The position numbers were made by a program, and so were the translations under genes. 64,000 nucleotides of DNA, taken from Spirochaeta cellobiosiphila DSM 17781. GTDB taxonomy: Bacteria; Spirochaetota; Spirochaetia; DSM-17781. Each line of letters opens with the position of its first letter. Position 1 is the stretch's first letter. This document shows, one piece after another, positions 8,025 to 17,581 of the stretch. Where the stretch lies: assembly GCF_000426705.1 (NCBI RefSeq), contig NZ_KE384555.1, forward strand, positions 442,117 through 506,116. The letters run 5' to 3'. Under the pieces are notes generated by a model. That model was not told where the DNA came from and searched no databases. It was given only the letters and a program-made list of their open reading frames with translations.

Positions 8025-11000
8025 TTATGGTTTCCACCCTTCTAGAACTTTATCTTTGGTATATTCTGAAGCTTGTTCTTTAGTCAACTGAGGTCTTGAA
8101 CCATTAACACCAGCCCCATCTCCTTTATTGTTGTATTCATAGAATCGGGCTTCTTTCCAGCTAAAACCTGACATATCTGTCCAGGGTTCAGACTTGATAT
8201 GAGCACCTAATTTGCAGTCTCGGAAAACAACAGAAGCAATAGCATTTACACTCCCACCCGGATGCCATGGACGACCTAAATGAACAGTGCCATCCTTAGC
8301 AGAACTGGTTAGATCACAATCTATAAATAGAAAGCCATATTTCCGATCTTTAGGAGTACTGGCGGCTGTGATGTAACCATTATTCTCTGATGAGCCTTTA
8401 TCTACAGATATGATCTTACAATCTTTAAATACAGCCTTAGCTGCACCAAAGATAAAATCGATATCCCCCTCAATAATACAATCTTCAAAATATTGTCTAC
8501 CAACATTGGCATATAAAGTATCCTGATTAGCGACAAGACGACAGTTATCAAAGACCATCATATCCCCTTCAGATTTAACAGCCACGGCTTGTTTGTCTTT
8601 AACTGTAGAACTTGCCTCATCAAAACTATTTTCAAAGGTTAAGTTTTTAGCCAGGAAGTGACTTCCCAATAGAAAGGCCGTAGAACTACCACTAGTTCCT
8701 ATAGTGCCCCCCCTGCCATTGTCTTTACCAGAGTAATTATCGTAAGTGATGATGGTCTTATCTCTATTGGCACCAATCAAAGATATATATCCCTTATCTC
8801 GAGGAATAGTGATGACCTCTGTATACGTTCCTTTGCCTAACTTAATTGTGTAGGGAATGGTATTTCCAGCAGGAACAGAATCAATGGCGGCCTGGATAGT
8901 GGGATAATCCCCGGATCCATCTGCTTTAAGACTAAGTTGAAGACTTAACTTCCTATCATAGCTAGTCACTTCCTTAACAGCATTAATATCTAAACTCTTA
9001 GCACCAAAAAGGCTCTTTGACTTAGTGTTCACAACTTCAGCATAGAACTTACCAGGATAGTATCCATAAAGATCTACGACTTCTAATAATCTCTGAGGCC
9101 ATACACCAGCCCAGGAATAACCATACTGTCGTTCTTCCTCGATTTCCTGAATACTATGTTTGATCACCCCATCTCTACCAGAGAAGATAGGTTCCATGGT
9201 TTTAACATCATAAAAACGATACCAGGTGCTTCCCTTAGGATCGTCAACAAAGAAAACCTTGTTCTTGTCACCGGCTCGATAAGATTTTCCTTCAACCTTT
9301 GCCTCTTTGAACCATTCAATAGCCGCATCGACAGACTTCTGAATCGCTGGAGTCTGGTTAGGTCTGGACATTAAAAACTTAACAATCCCAACTGATTCAA
9401 AACCAGAAATGGAAGGATGTTCATAAGCACGGGCACCTCTTGGTTCATAAGTGACCGGATCGTGTTGAGCACACCATGCGGTTAATTTACCATCAACTTT
9501 AATCTGTGCTTTCAGAATATAATCGATAGCCATATCCATAGAGTCTTGTATTTTGGCTCTGTCCCCATCACTGACAATGTTAGAATCAAAGGGGTAACGA
9601 CTATTGATAATGTCATCGAACATGTCAAGAACATTGATCATAGCACTATCATTAAATGTTACATAATTAGAGTAATATGTCGTACCACCTGGAAGATCTC
9701 TTTGAGGATAAACCTGAGGAAATCCACCAGTGTCATACTGCATAGTTAATAGGAAATCTATAGCCTTTTGAACGGAATCCTTTAAGTCTTTTTCCTTTGT
9801 TTCTCTATAGATTTCTGAAATGTAGCGGATTTCTTTAATAGTTGCATCATTGTCTATAGTACCGATTTCTTTACCATCAGTACCAAACCAATGTCCTTTC
9901 ACTTCCTTACCATCCCATGGTCGGGTCGCTGCTTCAGGGTTATTTTTACCCCATCCCCCATTGTCCATCTGCCAGGTAATAAGATTTCTAGCTTGAACCA
10001 AACCTTGTTTAACATCTCCATTAAACTTTGGTGTCACTTCTTTATAAGACAAAGATAAAGGAGAATTCAGTTCATAGAGAACGACCGTATTTCCGTCTTT
10101 ATCAGATCCGACAGCCGCTTGCTTTGTTAATAAATAAGTTAGTTTAGGATCTAATGATGTCCAAGTCCCCTTGGCGGCTGTAATGATAACATCATGGGGA
10201 TCAAACTCTAAGAATCCACTATCGATTGTCACTAAAACAAGACTATCTGTGATCGTTTGAGAAGCAATAATTTCAGGAGCTCCTGTCATCTTTAAGGTTC
10301 TGGATCGTTTATCGATAAAGAGACCTTTATCATCCAACAAATCAACCATCTCCTTAGATAGCATCTCTTTTATTCCTACAATAGGAAAGTCTATCTTCTG
10401 GGTATCACTATCCACTGATCCGCCAATGATCTTTAAGTGATCTATATTACCACCCCCATCAGATCCAATAGCTGTCACAAGAATAGTGTTTTGTCCCCCT
10501 TTCAAAGAAGTTAAAGTATTAACAGTTTGCCAATTGGCCCAATCTCCAGTCCCTTGGAACTCAAGAGATTTTTCAATAACCTTCCCATTAACTTTCACCT
10601 CTAGAGGTCTATTACCTGAAGCATGGGCATATCTAAACTGCAAGGTATATTCCCCTTCACTAGGAACATCAATATTCCACTCGATGGTTCCACCAGGTTG
10701 GTTTGGACTAAAGTCCAGGAATCCATCTCCTGTATAACCAACATGTTTAGTATCAATGATAGTACCTGAGCTTTTAGCAGATTCTGCTTCATAGATAGCA
10801 GAATAGGAGGTGTTAGGAATAATTTTCAAATGATCAATATTCCCTCCCCCTTCAACGCCGATGCCTGTCACAAGAATCTCATTAGTTCCTTTTTTTAAAG
10901 AAGATTTGGTACTCACTGTTTGCCAGTTAGCCCAGTCTCCAGTGCCCTGGAACTCAAGTGATTTTTCAATAACCTTCCCATTAACTTTTACTTCCAAAGG

Positions 11001-11948
11001 TCTATTACCAGAAGCATGGGCGTATCGGAATTGCAGTTTATACTCCGCCTCTTCCGGTACATCTACAGTCCACTTAATAGTGCCCCCCGGTTGATTTGGT
11101 GTAAAGTCAACAAAACCATCACCGGTATAACCTACATGTTTCGTATCGATTATGGCACCTGTTAACTCAGCGTTTTCAGCTTCGTAAGTCATCGCAGTAC
11201 CGACTGAAGCAGGCTTAACAACTGTTGAAGACGTTTTAACAACTGTATCTTCAACAACAGGGGCGGGAATTTCTTTAGGAGTATAGAGAACAGGAGCTAT
11301 ACCAGCTACAATCTTGATATTATCAACATAATGAGGAGTCACACTTGATCCTGGAGTATAGGCATCAAAGCGTGTTAAATCTGTAGCAGGAGCTTGAAAA
11401 GGAACACCTTCTGCTTTCATTTTACCATTAACAAAAACATTGGCTCGTTGGTTAGGAATATCAGCAACAACTTCCACTGTATACCATTTTCCATCTTCTA
11501 CTGGTTCAAGAGCCTGATAGCTTCCATCAGGCAACTTATAACTAATGTTTTTATTCTTGGTCTCAATTCGAATGGCAGCTTTATCGGACTCTGCTGTTCC
11601 AAATAATCTAATAACCTTTGCCGTATTACCCTTTTTGGGTTGCATAAAATCGATGAATGCAGTTACTGGCTCTGTTTGACTGGGAAAGACACCTTCAATC
11701 TTGATGCTCTTATTGCCCCTGTCATCAAGAAACAACATACCACCACCAGACAGGGAATCTTCCACAACGGATATGTTTCCCTTTTCAAATGATAGTATCA
11801 AATCTTTAGGTTGTGATCCTATTTCTTCATTATCAAAATCTGCCTTAAATAGATAATTGGCCTCTTCTATTCCTTTATTTGATAAACATGAAGAAATCAT
11901 AAGAATCACCAAGAGCAAACTAAAGGCTCCCAAAATTTTTCTTCTCAC
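8025..11948 (-). CDS. Pectinolytic lipoprotein: LamG-like, two CBM35-like modules, PL10 pectate lyase, CE8 pectin methylesterase
   Basis: This 1307-residue lipoprotein appears to attack methylated pectin with two enzymes in one chain. The start is a GTG preceded by GGAGG. A signal peptide ends in a lipobox with Cys21. Residues 35-215 look like a concanavalin/LamG-type domain, followed by a Pro/Val/Thr linker. Residues of about 254-377 and 384-510 are two very similar carbohydrate-binding modules (YEAE start, HVGYTGDGF, GNRPLEVKVNGK, GGNIDHLKII). Residues of about 645-965 match PL10 pectate lyase (GGWGKNNPEAATRPW, GGFPQVYPQRDL, ARAYEHPSISGFES). Residues of about 1000-1300 match CE8 pectin methylesterase (DGSGDYPTIQAAID, the QDTLYAN and DFIFGAA aspartates, LGRPWHPGG). 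Demethylation by CE8 would create the substrate for PL10. The gene stands alone with its own promoter region and terminator. Confidence 0.93.
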   Translation of the reverse strand: MRRKILGAFSLLLVILMISSCLSNKGIEEANYLFKADFDNEEIGSQPKDLILSFEKGNISVVEDSLSGGGMLFLDDRGNKSIKIEGVFPSQTEPVTAFIDFMQPKKGNTAKVIRLFGTAESDKAAIRIETKNKNISYKLPDGSYQALEPVEDGKWYTVEVVADIPNQRANVFVNGKMKAEGVPFQAPATDLTRFDAYTPGSSVTPHYVDNIKIVAGIAPVLYTPKEIPAPVVEDTVVKTSSTVVKPASVGTAMTYEAENAELTGAIIDTKHVGYTGDGFVDFTPNQPGGTIKWTVDVPEEAEYKLQFRYAHASGNRPLEVKVNGKVIEKSLEFQGTGDWANWQTVSTKSSLKKGTNEILVTGIGVEGGGNIDHLKIIPNTSYSAIYEAESAKSSGTIIDTKHVGYTGDGFLDFSPNQPGGTIEWNIDVPSEGEYTLQFRYAHASGNRPLEVKVNGKVIEKSLEFQGTGDWANWQTVNTLTSLKGGQNTILVTAIGSDGGGNIDHLKIIGGSVDSDTQKIDFPIVGIKEMLSKEMVDLLDDKGLFIDKRSRTLKMTGAPEIIASQTITDSLVLVTIDSGFLEFDPHDVIITAAKGTWTSLDPKLTYLLTKQAAVGSDKDGNTVVLYELNSPLSLSYKEVTPKFNGDVKQGLVQARNLITWQMDNGGWGKNNPEAATRPWDGKEVKGHWFGTDGKEIGTIDNDATIKEIRYISEIYRETKEKDLKDSVQKAIDFLLTMQYDTGGFPQVYPQRDLPGGTTYYSNYVTFNDSAMINVLDMFDDIINSRYPFDSNIVSDGDRAKIQDSMDMAIDYILKAQIKVDGKLTAWCAQHDPVTYEPRGARAYEHPSISGFESVGIVKFLMSRPNQTPAIQKSVDAAIEWFKEAKVEGKSYRAGDKNKVFFVDDPKGSTWYRFYDVKTMEPIFSGRDGVIKHSIQEIEEERQYGYSWAGVWPQRLLEVVDLYGYYPGKFYAEVVNTKSKSLFGAKSLDINAVKEVTSYDRKLSLQLSLKADGSGDYPTIQAAIDSVPAGNTIPYTIKLGKGTYTEVITIPRDKGYISLIGANRDKTIITYDNYSGKDNGRGGTIGTSGSSTAFLLGSHFLAKNLTFENSFDEASSTVKDKQAVAVKSEGDMMVFDNCRLVANQDTLYANVGRQYFEDCIIEGDIDFIFGAAKAVFKDCKIISVDKGSSENNGYITAASTPKDRKYGFLFIDCDLTSSAKDGTVHLGRPWHPGGSVNAIASVVFRDCKLGAHIKSEPWTDMSGFSWKEARFYEYNNKGDGAGVNGSRPQLTKEQASEYTKDKVLEGWKP
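10410..11192. repeat. Tandem duplication encoding two near-identical CBM modules
   Basis: The segments at about 10410-10797 and 10815-11192 encode the two carbohydrate-binding modules of the pectinase. The protein copies share an almost unbroken block from the FRYAHASGNRPLEVKVNGK region to DWANWQTV, and the DNA is also similar there. This indicates a fairly recent intragenic duplication or ongoing gene conversion. Confidence 0.8.
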
Positions 11949-11967
11949 CGTACTTTTGCCTCCATTT

Positions 11968-12013
11968 ATTTGTAAAAATTGTGATTAATTACAAATCGAC
12001 AAATAGAATTTGT
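11968..12013 (-). promoter_or_regulatory. Palindromic elements upstream of the pectinase gene
   Basis: Between the pectinase start and the kinase stop lie ATTTGTAA (11968-11975) and TTACAAAT (11989-11996), a perfect 8-base inverted repeat with 13 bases between the arms. ACAAAT-AGA-ATTTGT follows at 11999-12013. All four half-sites share ATTTGT/ACAAAT. They lie where a repressor or activator of the pectinase gene would bind. The cognate regulator is unknown. Confidence 0.5.
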
Positions 12014-12045
12014 GAAGGGTACAATACTTGGTAATGATACAATTA

Positions 12046-14007
12046 CTACAAATGCCCATTAAGACGGGGAGCAATGAGAGGAATTTTTAAGGAAAAGGTC
12101 GTTCCTTCACCAATACTACTTTTATAATCAATGGTGCCGCCCAGTATGTTTGTTGCCCCATTATAGACAATATTAAGGCCCAGACCTGTTCCCCCAGATC
12201 CCATCTTACTTGTAAAGAAAGGATCAAATACTTTTGCACCGTAATCAGAAGGAATACCTTTTCCATTATCTGCAATTTGGATTTCAATCCACTGATCCTG
12301 TTCATCCTCATTATTGGGAGTAGAGATTCTTTGTGTTTTAATAGTAATAATACCCGCTTCTTCTTCATCCCAGGCGTGAATAAGCGCGTTTGTTATAAGG
12401 TTTGTGATGATTTGCACAACCACACCTGGAAAGCTATCCATGTAGATACCTGAAGCATAATCGATTTTTATATGGTGGGAAGTTCTCTTGATTGTTGGTT
12501 GGAGTGTCAACAAGACATCATCGATGATATCAGATAAGGAAAACTGTCGTCGTACAGAACTGGTTTGGTCACTAGCAACATGTTTAAAACTCTTGATTAG
12601 TTCAGCCGCCCTATGAATATTCTTATCGGCTATATCCAGGCCTTGATCCAAATGATCAATAAACCTATCAAGATCAGATTTCTTCAAGCCCTGAGTTATT
12701 AACTTAGTCATGTGCCGATGTTCATCCTTGATACTGGAGAGAGCCATAATAGCATTACCGATGGGAGTATTTAACTCATGAGCCACCCCGGCAACAAGAC
12801 GTCCGAGAGCAGCCAGCTTTTCTGACTGTATCAACACTTCCTGTACACTATTCAAATGATCTAGGGTATTTTGCAATTCGACGTTACTGTCCTTTAGCTC
12901 CTTGGTTCTTTCTTGAACTCTACGCTCCAGGGCCTGATTAAGATCTCTCAAAGCTGTTTCTCTCTCTTTGATCTTTTGATACATTTCCCTCATGTAGCGA
13001 TTCAAATCCTGGAACTCTTTAACTGAAGTTTTTTGTATTAATTCCGGTTCCTGTCCATTGGCAATCTGATCAGCCTGGATTCTAAGGAGCATGATATTCC
13101 TGGTAATCTTCTCTGACCAAAAGGGGAAAGCTATCATCCCGATTAGAAAAAAGGATATGGCCAAAAGTAAAATATCGACGAGAGTATTGTAAATGAATAC
13201 ATTGTGAAGACCAGCAGGTATACCAAGTAAAAAAAGCCAACCAAGTTTTTGAGATAAAGAATAATTAACAAAATAATGGGAGTTCTCAAATTTAACCTGC
13301 TTATCTAAAGGCATCCCCCTACTAGCCTCCTCCATAAAAGGAACTGTCCTAATATTAATAATACCGGCACCACCTTCAAAGTTACCTGTATCAGCAACCA
13401 GCTCACCACGACGATCTATGACCCAAATACGGTCATTACGATTGCTTATCGTATTGAGAGTATTCAATAGACTTCTCAAGGATAACTCAGCAATAACAAC
13501 CCTATTATCGAGAAGGAGTGCCGCCCCCACAGAAGTATCCCCGGATAAAGTAGAGATAAACTTATCGCTCCATACAATTTGATTATTCTCCTTAATAGAG
13601 TTGTACAAAGGAGTATAAGAAAAATCGATTCCCAGGAAATCAGGATTAATGGAAGAAAGGGGACTATGAGTGCCGACGGCCAGGGTTTTACCATTTTCAT
13701 CAAGGATATACATGGCTCTAATTAAAGGAAGGGATTTGATAGAGTTATCAAGCAAAAGACTAAAACGGTACAGATCCATAGACTTACTGACCCGCCCAAT
13801 AATATTCATACTGCCTTCAACATAACTCAGTTGTTCTTCTACTCTATGGGATAAATCTTTCACACGGACAAAGGCCTTATCCCGTTCTTCATTCATAATA
13901 GCATCACTTCGAAAAACAAAGATCGCCGTACCCGCTAGTATTATAGTGGCAGAGGATATGCAAAAAATTAGAAAAAGAAAAAACAAGCGAAAACTATAAT
14001 TCTTCAT
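12046..14007 (-). CDS. Membrane sensor histidine kinase linked to a periplasmic binding protein
   Basis: The 653-residue kinase has one N-terminal membrane helix (residues of about 9-32), a periplasmic sensory region of about 245 residues that looks Cache-like, and a second membrane helix near 283-305. These are followed by a HAMP/coiled-coil segment with many Glu and Arg residues, the phosphoacceptor region AGVAHELNTPIGNAIM with His near residue 409, and an ATPase domain (NLITNALIHAW, DNGKGIPSDYG, GTGLGLNIV). It should phosphorylate a separate response regulator; the obvious partner is the receiver-EAL protein encoded in the same operon. The start overlaps the stop of the binding-protein gene by four bases, so the two are translationally coupled and probably work as one sensor. 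The ligand is unknown. Confidence 0.9.
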   Translation of the reverse strand: MKNYSFRLFFLFLIFCISSATIILAGTAIFVFRSDAIMNEERDKAFVRVKDLSHRVEEQLSYVEGSMNIIGRVSKSMDLYRFSLLLDNSIKSLPLIRAMYILDENGKTLAVGTHSPLSSINPDFLGIDFSYTPLYNSIKENNQIVWSDKFISTLSGDTSVGAALLLDNRVVIAELSLRSLLNTLNTISNRNDRIWVIDRRGELVADTGNFEGGAGIINIRTVPFMEEASRGMPLDKQVKFENSHYFVNYSLSQKLGWLFLLGIPAGLHNVFIYNTLVDILLLAISFFLIGMIAFPFWSEKITRNIMLLRIQADQIANGQEPELIQKTSVKEFQDLNRYMREMYQKIKERETALRDLNQALERRVQERTKELKDSNVELQNTLDHLNSVQEVLIQSEKLAALGRLVAGVAHELNTPIGNAIMALSSIKDEHRHMTKLITQGLKKSDLDRFIDHLDQGLDIADKNIHRAAELIKSFKHVASDQTSSVRRQFSLSDIIDDVLLTLQPTIKRTSHHIKIDYASGIYMDSFPGVVVQIITNLITNALIHAWDEEEAGIITIKTQRISTPNNEDEQDQWIEIQIADNGKGIPSDYGAKVFDPFFTSKMGSGGTGLGLNIVYNGATNILGGTIDYKSSIGEGTTFSLKIPLIAPRLNGHL

Positions 14008-15104
14008 GGAGCTAATATATATTCTTTGTCCTTTATCTGAACAAATACTGGATGACGCCTCATATCGCCATTAACATCAAATTCAATACTTTGTTGAAGT
14101 CCTTCATAGGGACCTCCACCCACGATAGTATCCTTTAGATTTTCCCCTTTTTTCTGATGTAATAAAGCATCAGCAATGACATATACCGTTTCATATGCCA
14201 TGACACCAGAAAAACTTGCCTTCTGATTGAAACGCTGTTCATAGTTATTGAGAAACATAACAAACTCAGCACCTTGATTGAAAAAATTAATATTTTGCAA
14301 TATTTCCATTCCTTCAACACCAGAACCACCCAACTCGATAAGCTGTTCGGTACCAGCCCATTCCGCAGCAATAATAGGTATTGTATCATCATATTTGCGA
14401 ACCTGTTGAGCTATTCTCGCACAATCTACAGAATTGGCTATAAACAGTAGGCAATCAGGATCATTATCGACTAAATCTGTAACAAGGGAATAATAGTTAT
14501 TAATCAGTTGTGAGTTAAAATATTGTAAAGACAGAATCTCTCCGCCTAATTCCTCATAACGGAGTTCAAACTCATCATACCAACTCTTAGAAAAAGTAAA
14601 ATTTTGTTCATCAGCAGCTATCTTTATTCGATCATAGCCCCTTCTTGATACCATAAAATCAGCATAAGCTCTGGCATTCACCCGGGTGGAGGAGTTCATA
14701 AGTATGATGTAATCATCCTTACCTGCTAGTTTCATAGCAGAAGCTGTGGGCGTGATAACTAAAGTTTTTTGTGGACTAGCCACAGACACAACAGCTTCTA
14801 CCATAGCTGTACTAAAAGGACCGACAATAGCAACTACCTTTTCATCCACCAGTTCATGGGCTGATTTCTTAGCAATATCAGGATCATTCCCATCATTTTT
14901 AATGATTAAATTGATAGGCTTACCATTAACACCACCATTGGCATTGATCTCTTCAACCGCCAGAATAGCTCCATTCCTGCCAGCTTCTCCCAGATCTGCA
15001 TTACCACCGGAAAGGCCGCTAATAAAACCAATACTAATAGCTTTATGGTCCTGACAACTCCCTAGAATCAGGAACATAAAGGGTAAGAGCCAAAAACGTT
15101 TCAT
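14004..15104 (-). CDS. Leu/Ile/Val-type periplasmic binding lipoprotein (signalling partner)
   Basis: The 366-residue protein starts with a lipoprotein signal peptide (LILGSC, Cys17). Its mature part follows the Peripla_BP_6 / LivJ layout: ISIGFISGLSGGNADLGEAGRNGAILAVEEINANGG at the N-terminus (key residues GLSG and NGAILAVEEIN), then VVAIVGPFSTAMVEAV and a C-terminal hinge region. Members of this fold bind amino acids, short amides or similar small molecules. No permease or ATPase genes accompany it. Instead it lies between a response regulator (10 bases upstream) and a histidine kinase (4-base overlap). I infer that it acts as a ligand sensor for the kinase rather than in transport. Confidence 0.87.
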   Translation of the reverse strand: MKRFWLLPFMFLILGSCQDHKAISIGFISGLSGGNADLGEAGRNGAILAVEEINANGGVNGKPINLIIKNDGNDPDIAKKSAHELVDEKVVAIVGPFSTAMVEAVVSVASPQKTLVITPTASAMKLAGKDDYIILMNSSTRVNARAYADFMVSRRGYDRIKIAADEQNFTFSKSWYDEFELRYEELGGEILSLQYFNSQLINNYYSLVTDLVDNDPDCLLFIANSVDCARIAQQVRKYDDTIPIIAAEWAGTEQLIELGGSGVEGMEILQNINFFNQGAEFVMFLNNYEQRFNQKASFSGVMAYETVYVIADALLHQKKGENLKDTIVGGGPYEGLQQSIEFDVNGDMRRHPVFVQIKDKEYILAP

Positions 15105-15113
15105 CTTGCTACC

Positions 15114-17342
15114 TCACTTTCTATTGTCCAACCATACTAGTAAATCCTTCAACACAAGAGGTTTACTCAAATAAAAACCTTGAACCTCACTACACTCTAA
15201 TTCATTCAATCGATCCAATTGATCCTTCGTTTCTACGCCTTCCGCGAGTATTTTTACAGAGAGTTTCTTACCTAAGGGGATGACAAGATCAACAATTCTA
15301 GTACCGTCCTCATCAGTGTTTAACTTTTGAATAAAACTCCTGTCTATTTTAATTCTATTAATCGGCCACCTATCAATAGTAGCCAGAGAGGAATACCCTG
15401 TCCCAAAATCATCAATAGCAATACTAATACCTCTATTGCGGATTTCCTTTAAAATGCTCAATACATGATCAATCGCCAAAAGAGAAACAGATTCTGTTAT
15501 TTCTAATTCAATACATGTGGGATCAATATGAGTACTAGCAATAACCTTATCCAATACATCCAGAAAATCTGGATGCTTGAATTGAACAGCAGACACATTT
15601 ACGGCCATTTTCATATCAGGATAACCCGCGTCATGAATTCGATTTAAGTCTTCAAGAGATTGTCTTAATATCCATTCACCAAGCTTTATGATTAATCCAG
15701 ACTGTTCTGCCAAAGGGATGAATTGTGATGGGGGGATAATATCACCATTGGGTTTTCGCCAACGGATCAAAGCTTCAAAACTATAAACATGATCACTCCC
15801 GATACAGGCTTGTGGCTGATAAACCAGATAAACCTGTTCTGTTAGAATGGCTTGTCTCAAGTCATGAAGGAGTTGATTCTTTTCCCGAACAAAAATACCA
15901 ATATCATGGCTATAAAAAATCACCTGACGATGTTCCTTGGACTTCTTAAGAGAAAACAGAGCATTATGCAATTGATTGGAGCCATCCCCCTGATGAATAG
16001 ATAAATAAGTGGCACCAATAGAAAAAGTTATATTACGTCGACCTTCTGCTGTGACGATTTCTATAGTATTAAGCTGAATAAGAGCTTCCTGATTCAATTC
16101 ACTTTCTGGACCCACTAGCCCAAATATATCCGCAGAGATACGGGATAAATAAACTCGGGAAGTAAAAATCTGTTTAAAACGATCGACTACAGCCTTTAAA
16201 ATCTCATTACCATAATCATGTCCCAACAGGTCATTGATCTCACTGAACGAAACAATATCAAAGAGAGCTAAAATAGAAGGATTTTCTTGAGAGACCTTGA
16301 TCCTTTCTTCAATTTCTCCTAACAAGGCAGCCATATTGGGAATACGCAAAACCTGATCTTCCCAGGCCTGCTTTTTTAAACGATTGACAAGTTCAATATT
16401 ACTCGCACTTAAGGCTATGTTAGTACAAAAAACTTCAAGCAGATGACGATCAACGTCCTTCAAAGGTCTGGGAGAAGCAATATAAACAGAATACATACGC
16501 CCCCCGGCTTCTTTAAAAAATACGGTAATACTATCCTTTTCCAGGACAGTCTTTTGATCCGTCATAGCTTTTCTAATAGATTTAACGATCTTACTATCAT
16601 CGATCTGAGAGATGTTACAGTGAATAAAGCGGCTATAATCACCAGCAGCGGCAATGATAACCCAGTGCTCCTTACTCCCTTCCCCACTATAAGGTTCCTG
16701 GAGCATTCCTGGAAGAATCCCCGAAGCACAAACGATACCTTCAGGTGATAGATTAAACAAACTGGCCATCTGGGAGATCACCCCTTCGGCAAAGGCATTC
16801 AGCCCCTGTTCAGCAATGAACTGATTACTGGCTAAAACTATCTTCTCTAACCCTTCCCGGCTATTCTGAATTCGTCTCAATTGTTCCCAGGATCTAATAG
16901 CCGTTGTTATTGTGGTTATAAGCTTGGATCTGGTTAATTCACTTTTAGTCTTATAGTCATTAATGTCGTATTTGGTAATCGTTTCCAATTCAGGAACATG
17001 GCCAGGTTGACCTGTTCTTAGGATGATCCTAACATCCTCCCTGCCAAGATCTTCTCTAATGACACGAACAGCATCTAATCCAGCACTATCCGTTTCCATC
17101 ACCGCATCAAGAAGAATGATGGCAATATGAGGGTGTTGTTTCAACATTGTGATCGCATCAGCAGCAGAATAGGCGTGGTGGAATAATAAAGTTCTCCCAA
17201 ATACTTCATACCCGTCCAGAGCATATAAAGTAGCGTCATGTACATCCTGATCATCATCAACAATCAGGATTTCCCATACTTCTTTATACTCATCAACAGG
17301 AATATTGTCTTCATCGGCAAACACAAAGTAATCATCACTCAT
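15114..17342 (-). CDS. Response regulator with DUF3369, degenerate GGDEF and EAL domains (c-di-GMP phosphodiesterase)
   Basis: The 742-residue cytoplasmic protein has a receiver domain at about 24-150 (acidic pocket VDDDQDVHD, phosphoacceptor Asp79 in ILLDAVMETD, Lys near KTKSELT). A DUF3369 region of about 160 residues follows. A GGDEF-like domain comes next, with the signature motif reduced to SADIF near residue 404, so it is likely inactive as a cyclase. The chain ends in an EAL domain from about 490. EAL keeps its catalytic features: FEALIRW, ELEITES, IDDFGTGYSSL, KIDRSF, AEGVET and QGFYLSKPL. It should degrade cyclic-di-GMP when controlled by phosphorylation. It is the first gene of the operon with the binding lipoprotein and the kinase. 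Confidence 0.92.
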   Translation of the reverse strand: MSDDYFVFADEDNIPVDEYKEVWEILIVDDDQDVHDATLYALDGYEVFGRTLLFHHAYSAADAITMLKQHPHIAIILLDAVMETDSAGLDAVRVIREDLGREDVRIILRTGQPGHVPELETITKYDINDYKTKSELTRSKLITTITTAIRSWEQLRRIQNSREGLEKIVLASNQFIAEQGLNAFAEGVISQMASLFNLSPEGIVCASGILPGMLQEPYSGEGSKEHWVIIAAAGDYSRFIHCNISQIDDSKIVKSIRKAMTDQKTVLEKDSITVFFKEAGGRMYSVYIASPRPLKDVDRHLLEVFCTNIALSASNIELVNRLKKQAWEDQVLRIPNMAALLGEIEERIKVSQENPSILALFDIVSFSEINDLLGHDYGNEILKAVVDRFKQIFTSRVYLSRISADIFGLVGPESELNQEALIQLNTIEIVTAEGRRNITFSIGATYLSIHQGDGSNQLHNALFSLKKSKEHRQVIFYSHDIGIFVREKNQLLHDLRQAILTEQVYLVYQPQACIGSDHVYSFEALIRWRKPNGDIIPPSQFIPLAEQSGLIIKLGEWILRQSLEDLNRIHDAGYPDMKMAVNVSAVQFKHPDFLDVLDKVIASTHIDPTCIELEITESVSLLAIDHVLSILKEIRNRGISIAIDDFGTGYSSLATIDRWPINRIKIDRSFIQKLNTDEDGTRIVDLVIPLGKKLSVKILAEGVETKDQLDRLNELECSEVQGFYLSKPLVLKDLLVWLDNRK

Positions 17343-17581
17343 GAAGCCCCCCTATAACACAGCATAATGGAAGAATTATGACAAAACAATGATATTATAC
17401 CCACAGAAGATCTGTCCCTCTGTTAATCTCTCAGACTTACTGAGGAGGGAGGATTGTATCTAACTAAAGTTATCCTGAGAATGATAGTATTAACTTCACA
17501 GGGACAAACCAACTTGCATTCACTCCTTTTATAAACATAATCTAATGAGTACGCAATAAATAATAAGGACAGGATAATACA

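Noticed and set aside
17343..17581. Search for a structured RNA or small gene in the 239-base divergent gap before the chemoreceptor gene
   Set aside because: I saw only AT-rich promoter-like sequence and an imperfect inverted GGGACA element; not enough to call a feature.
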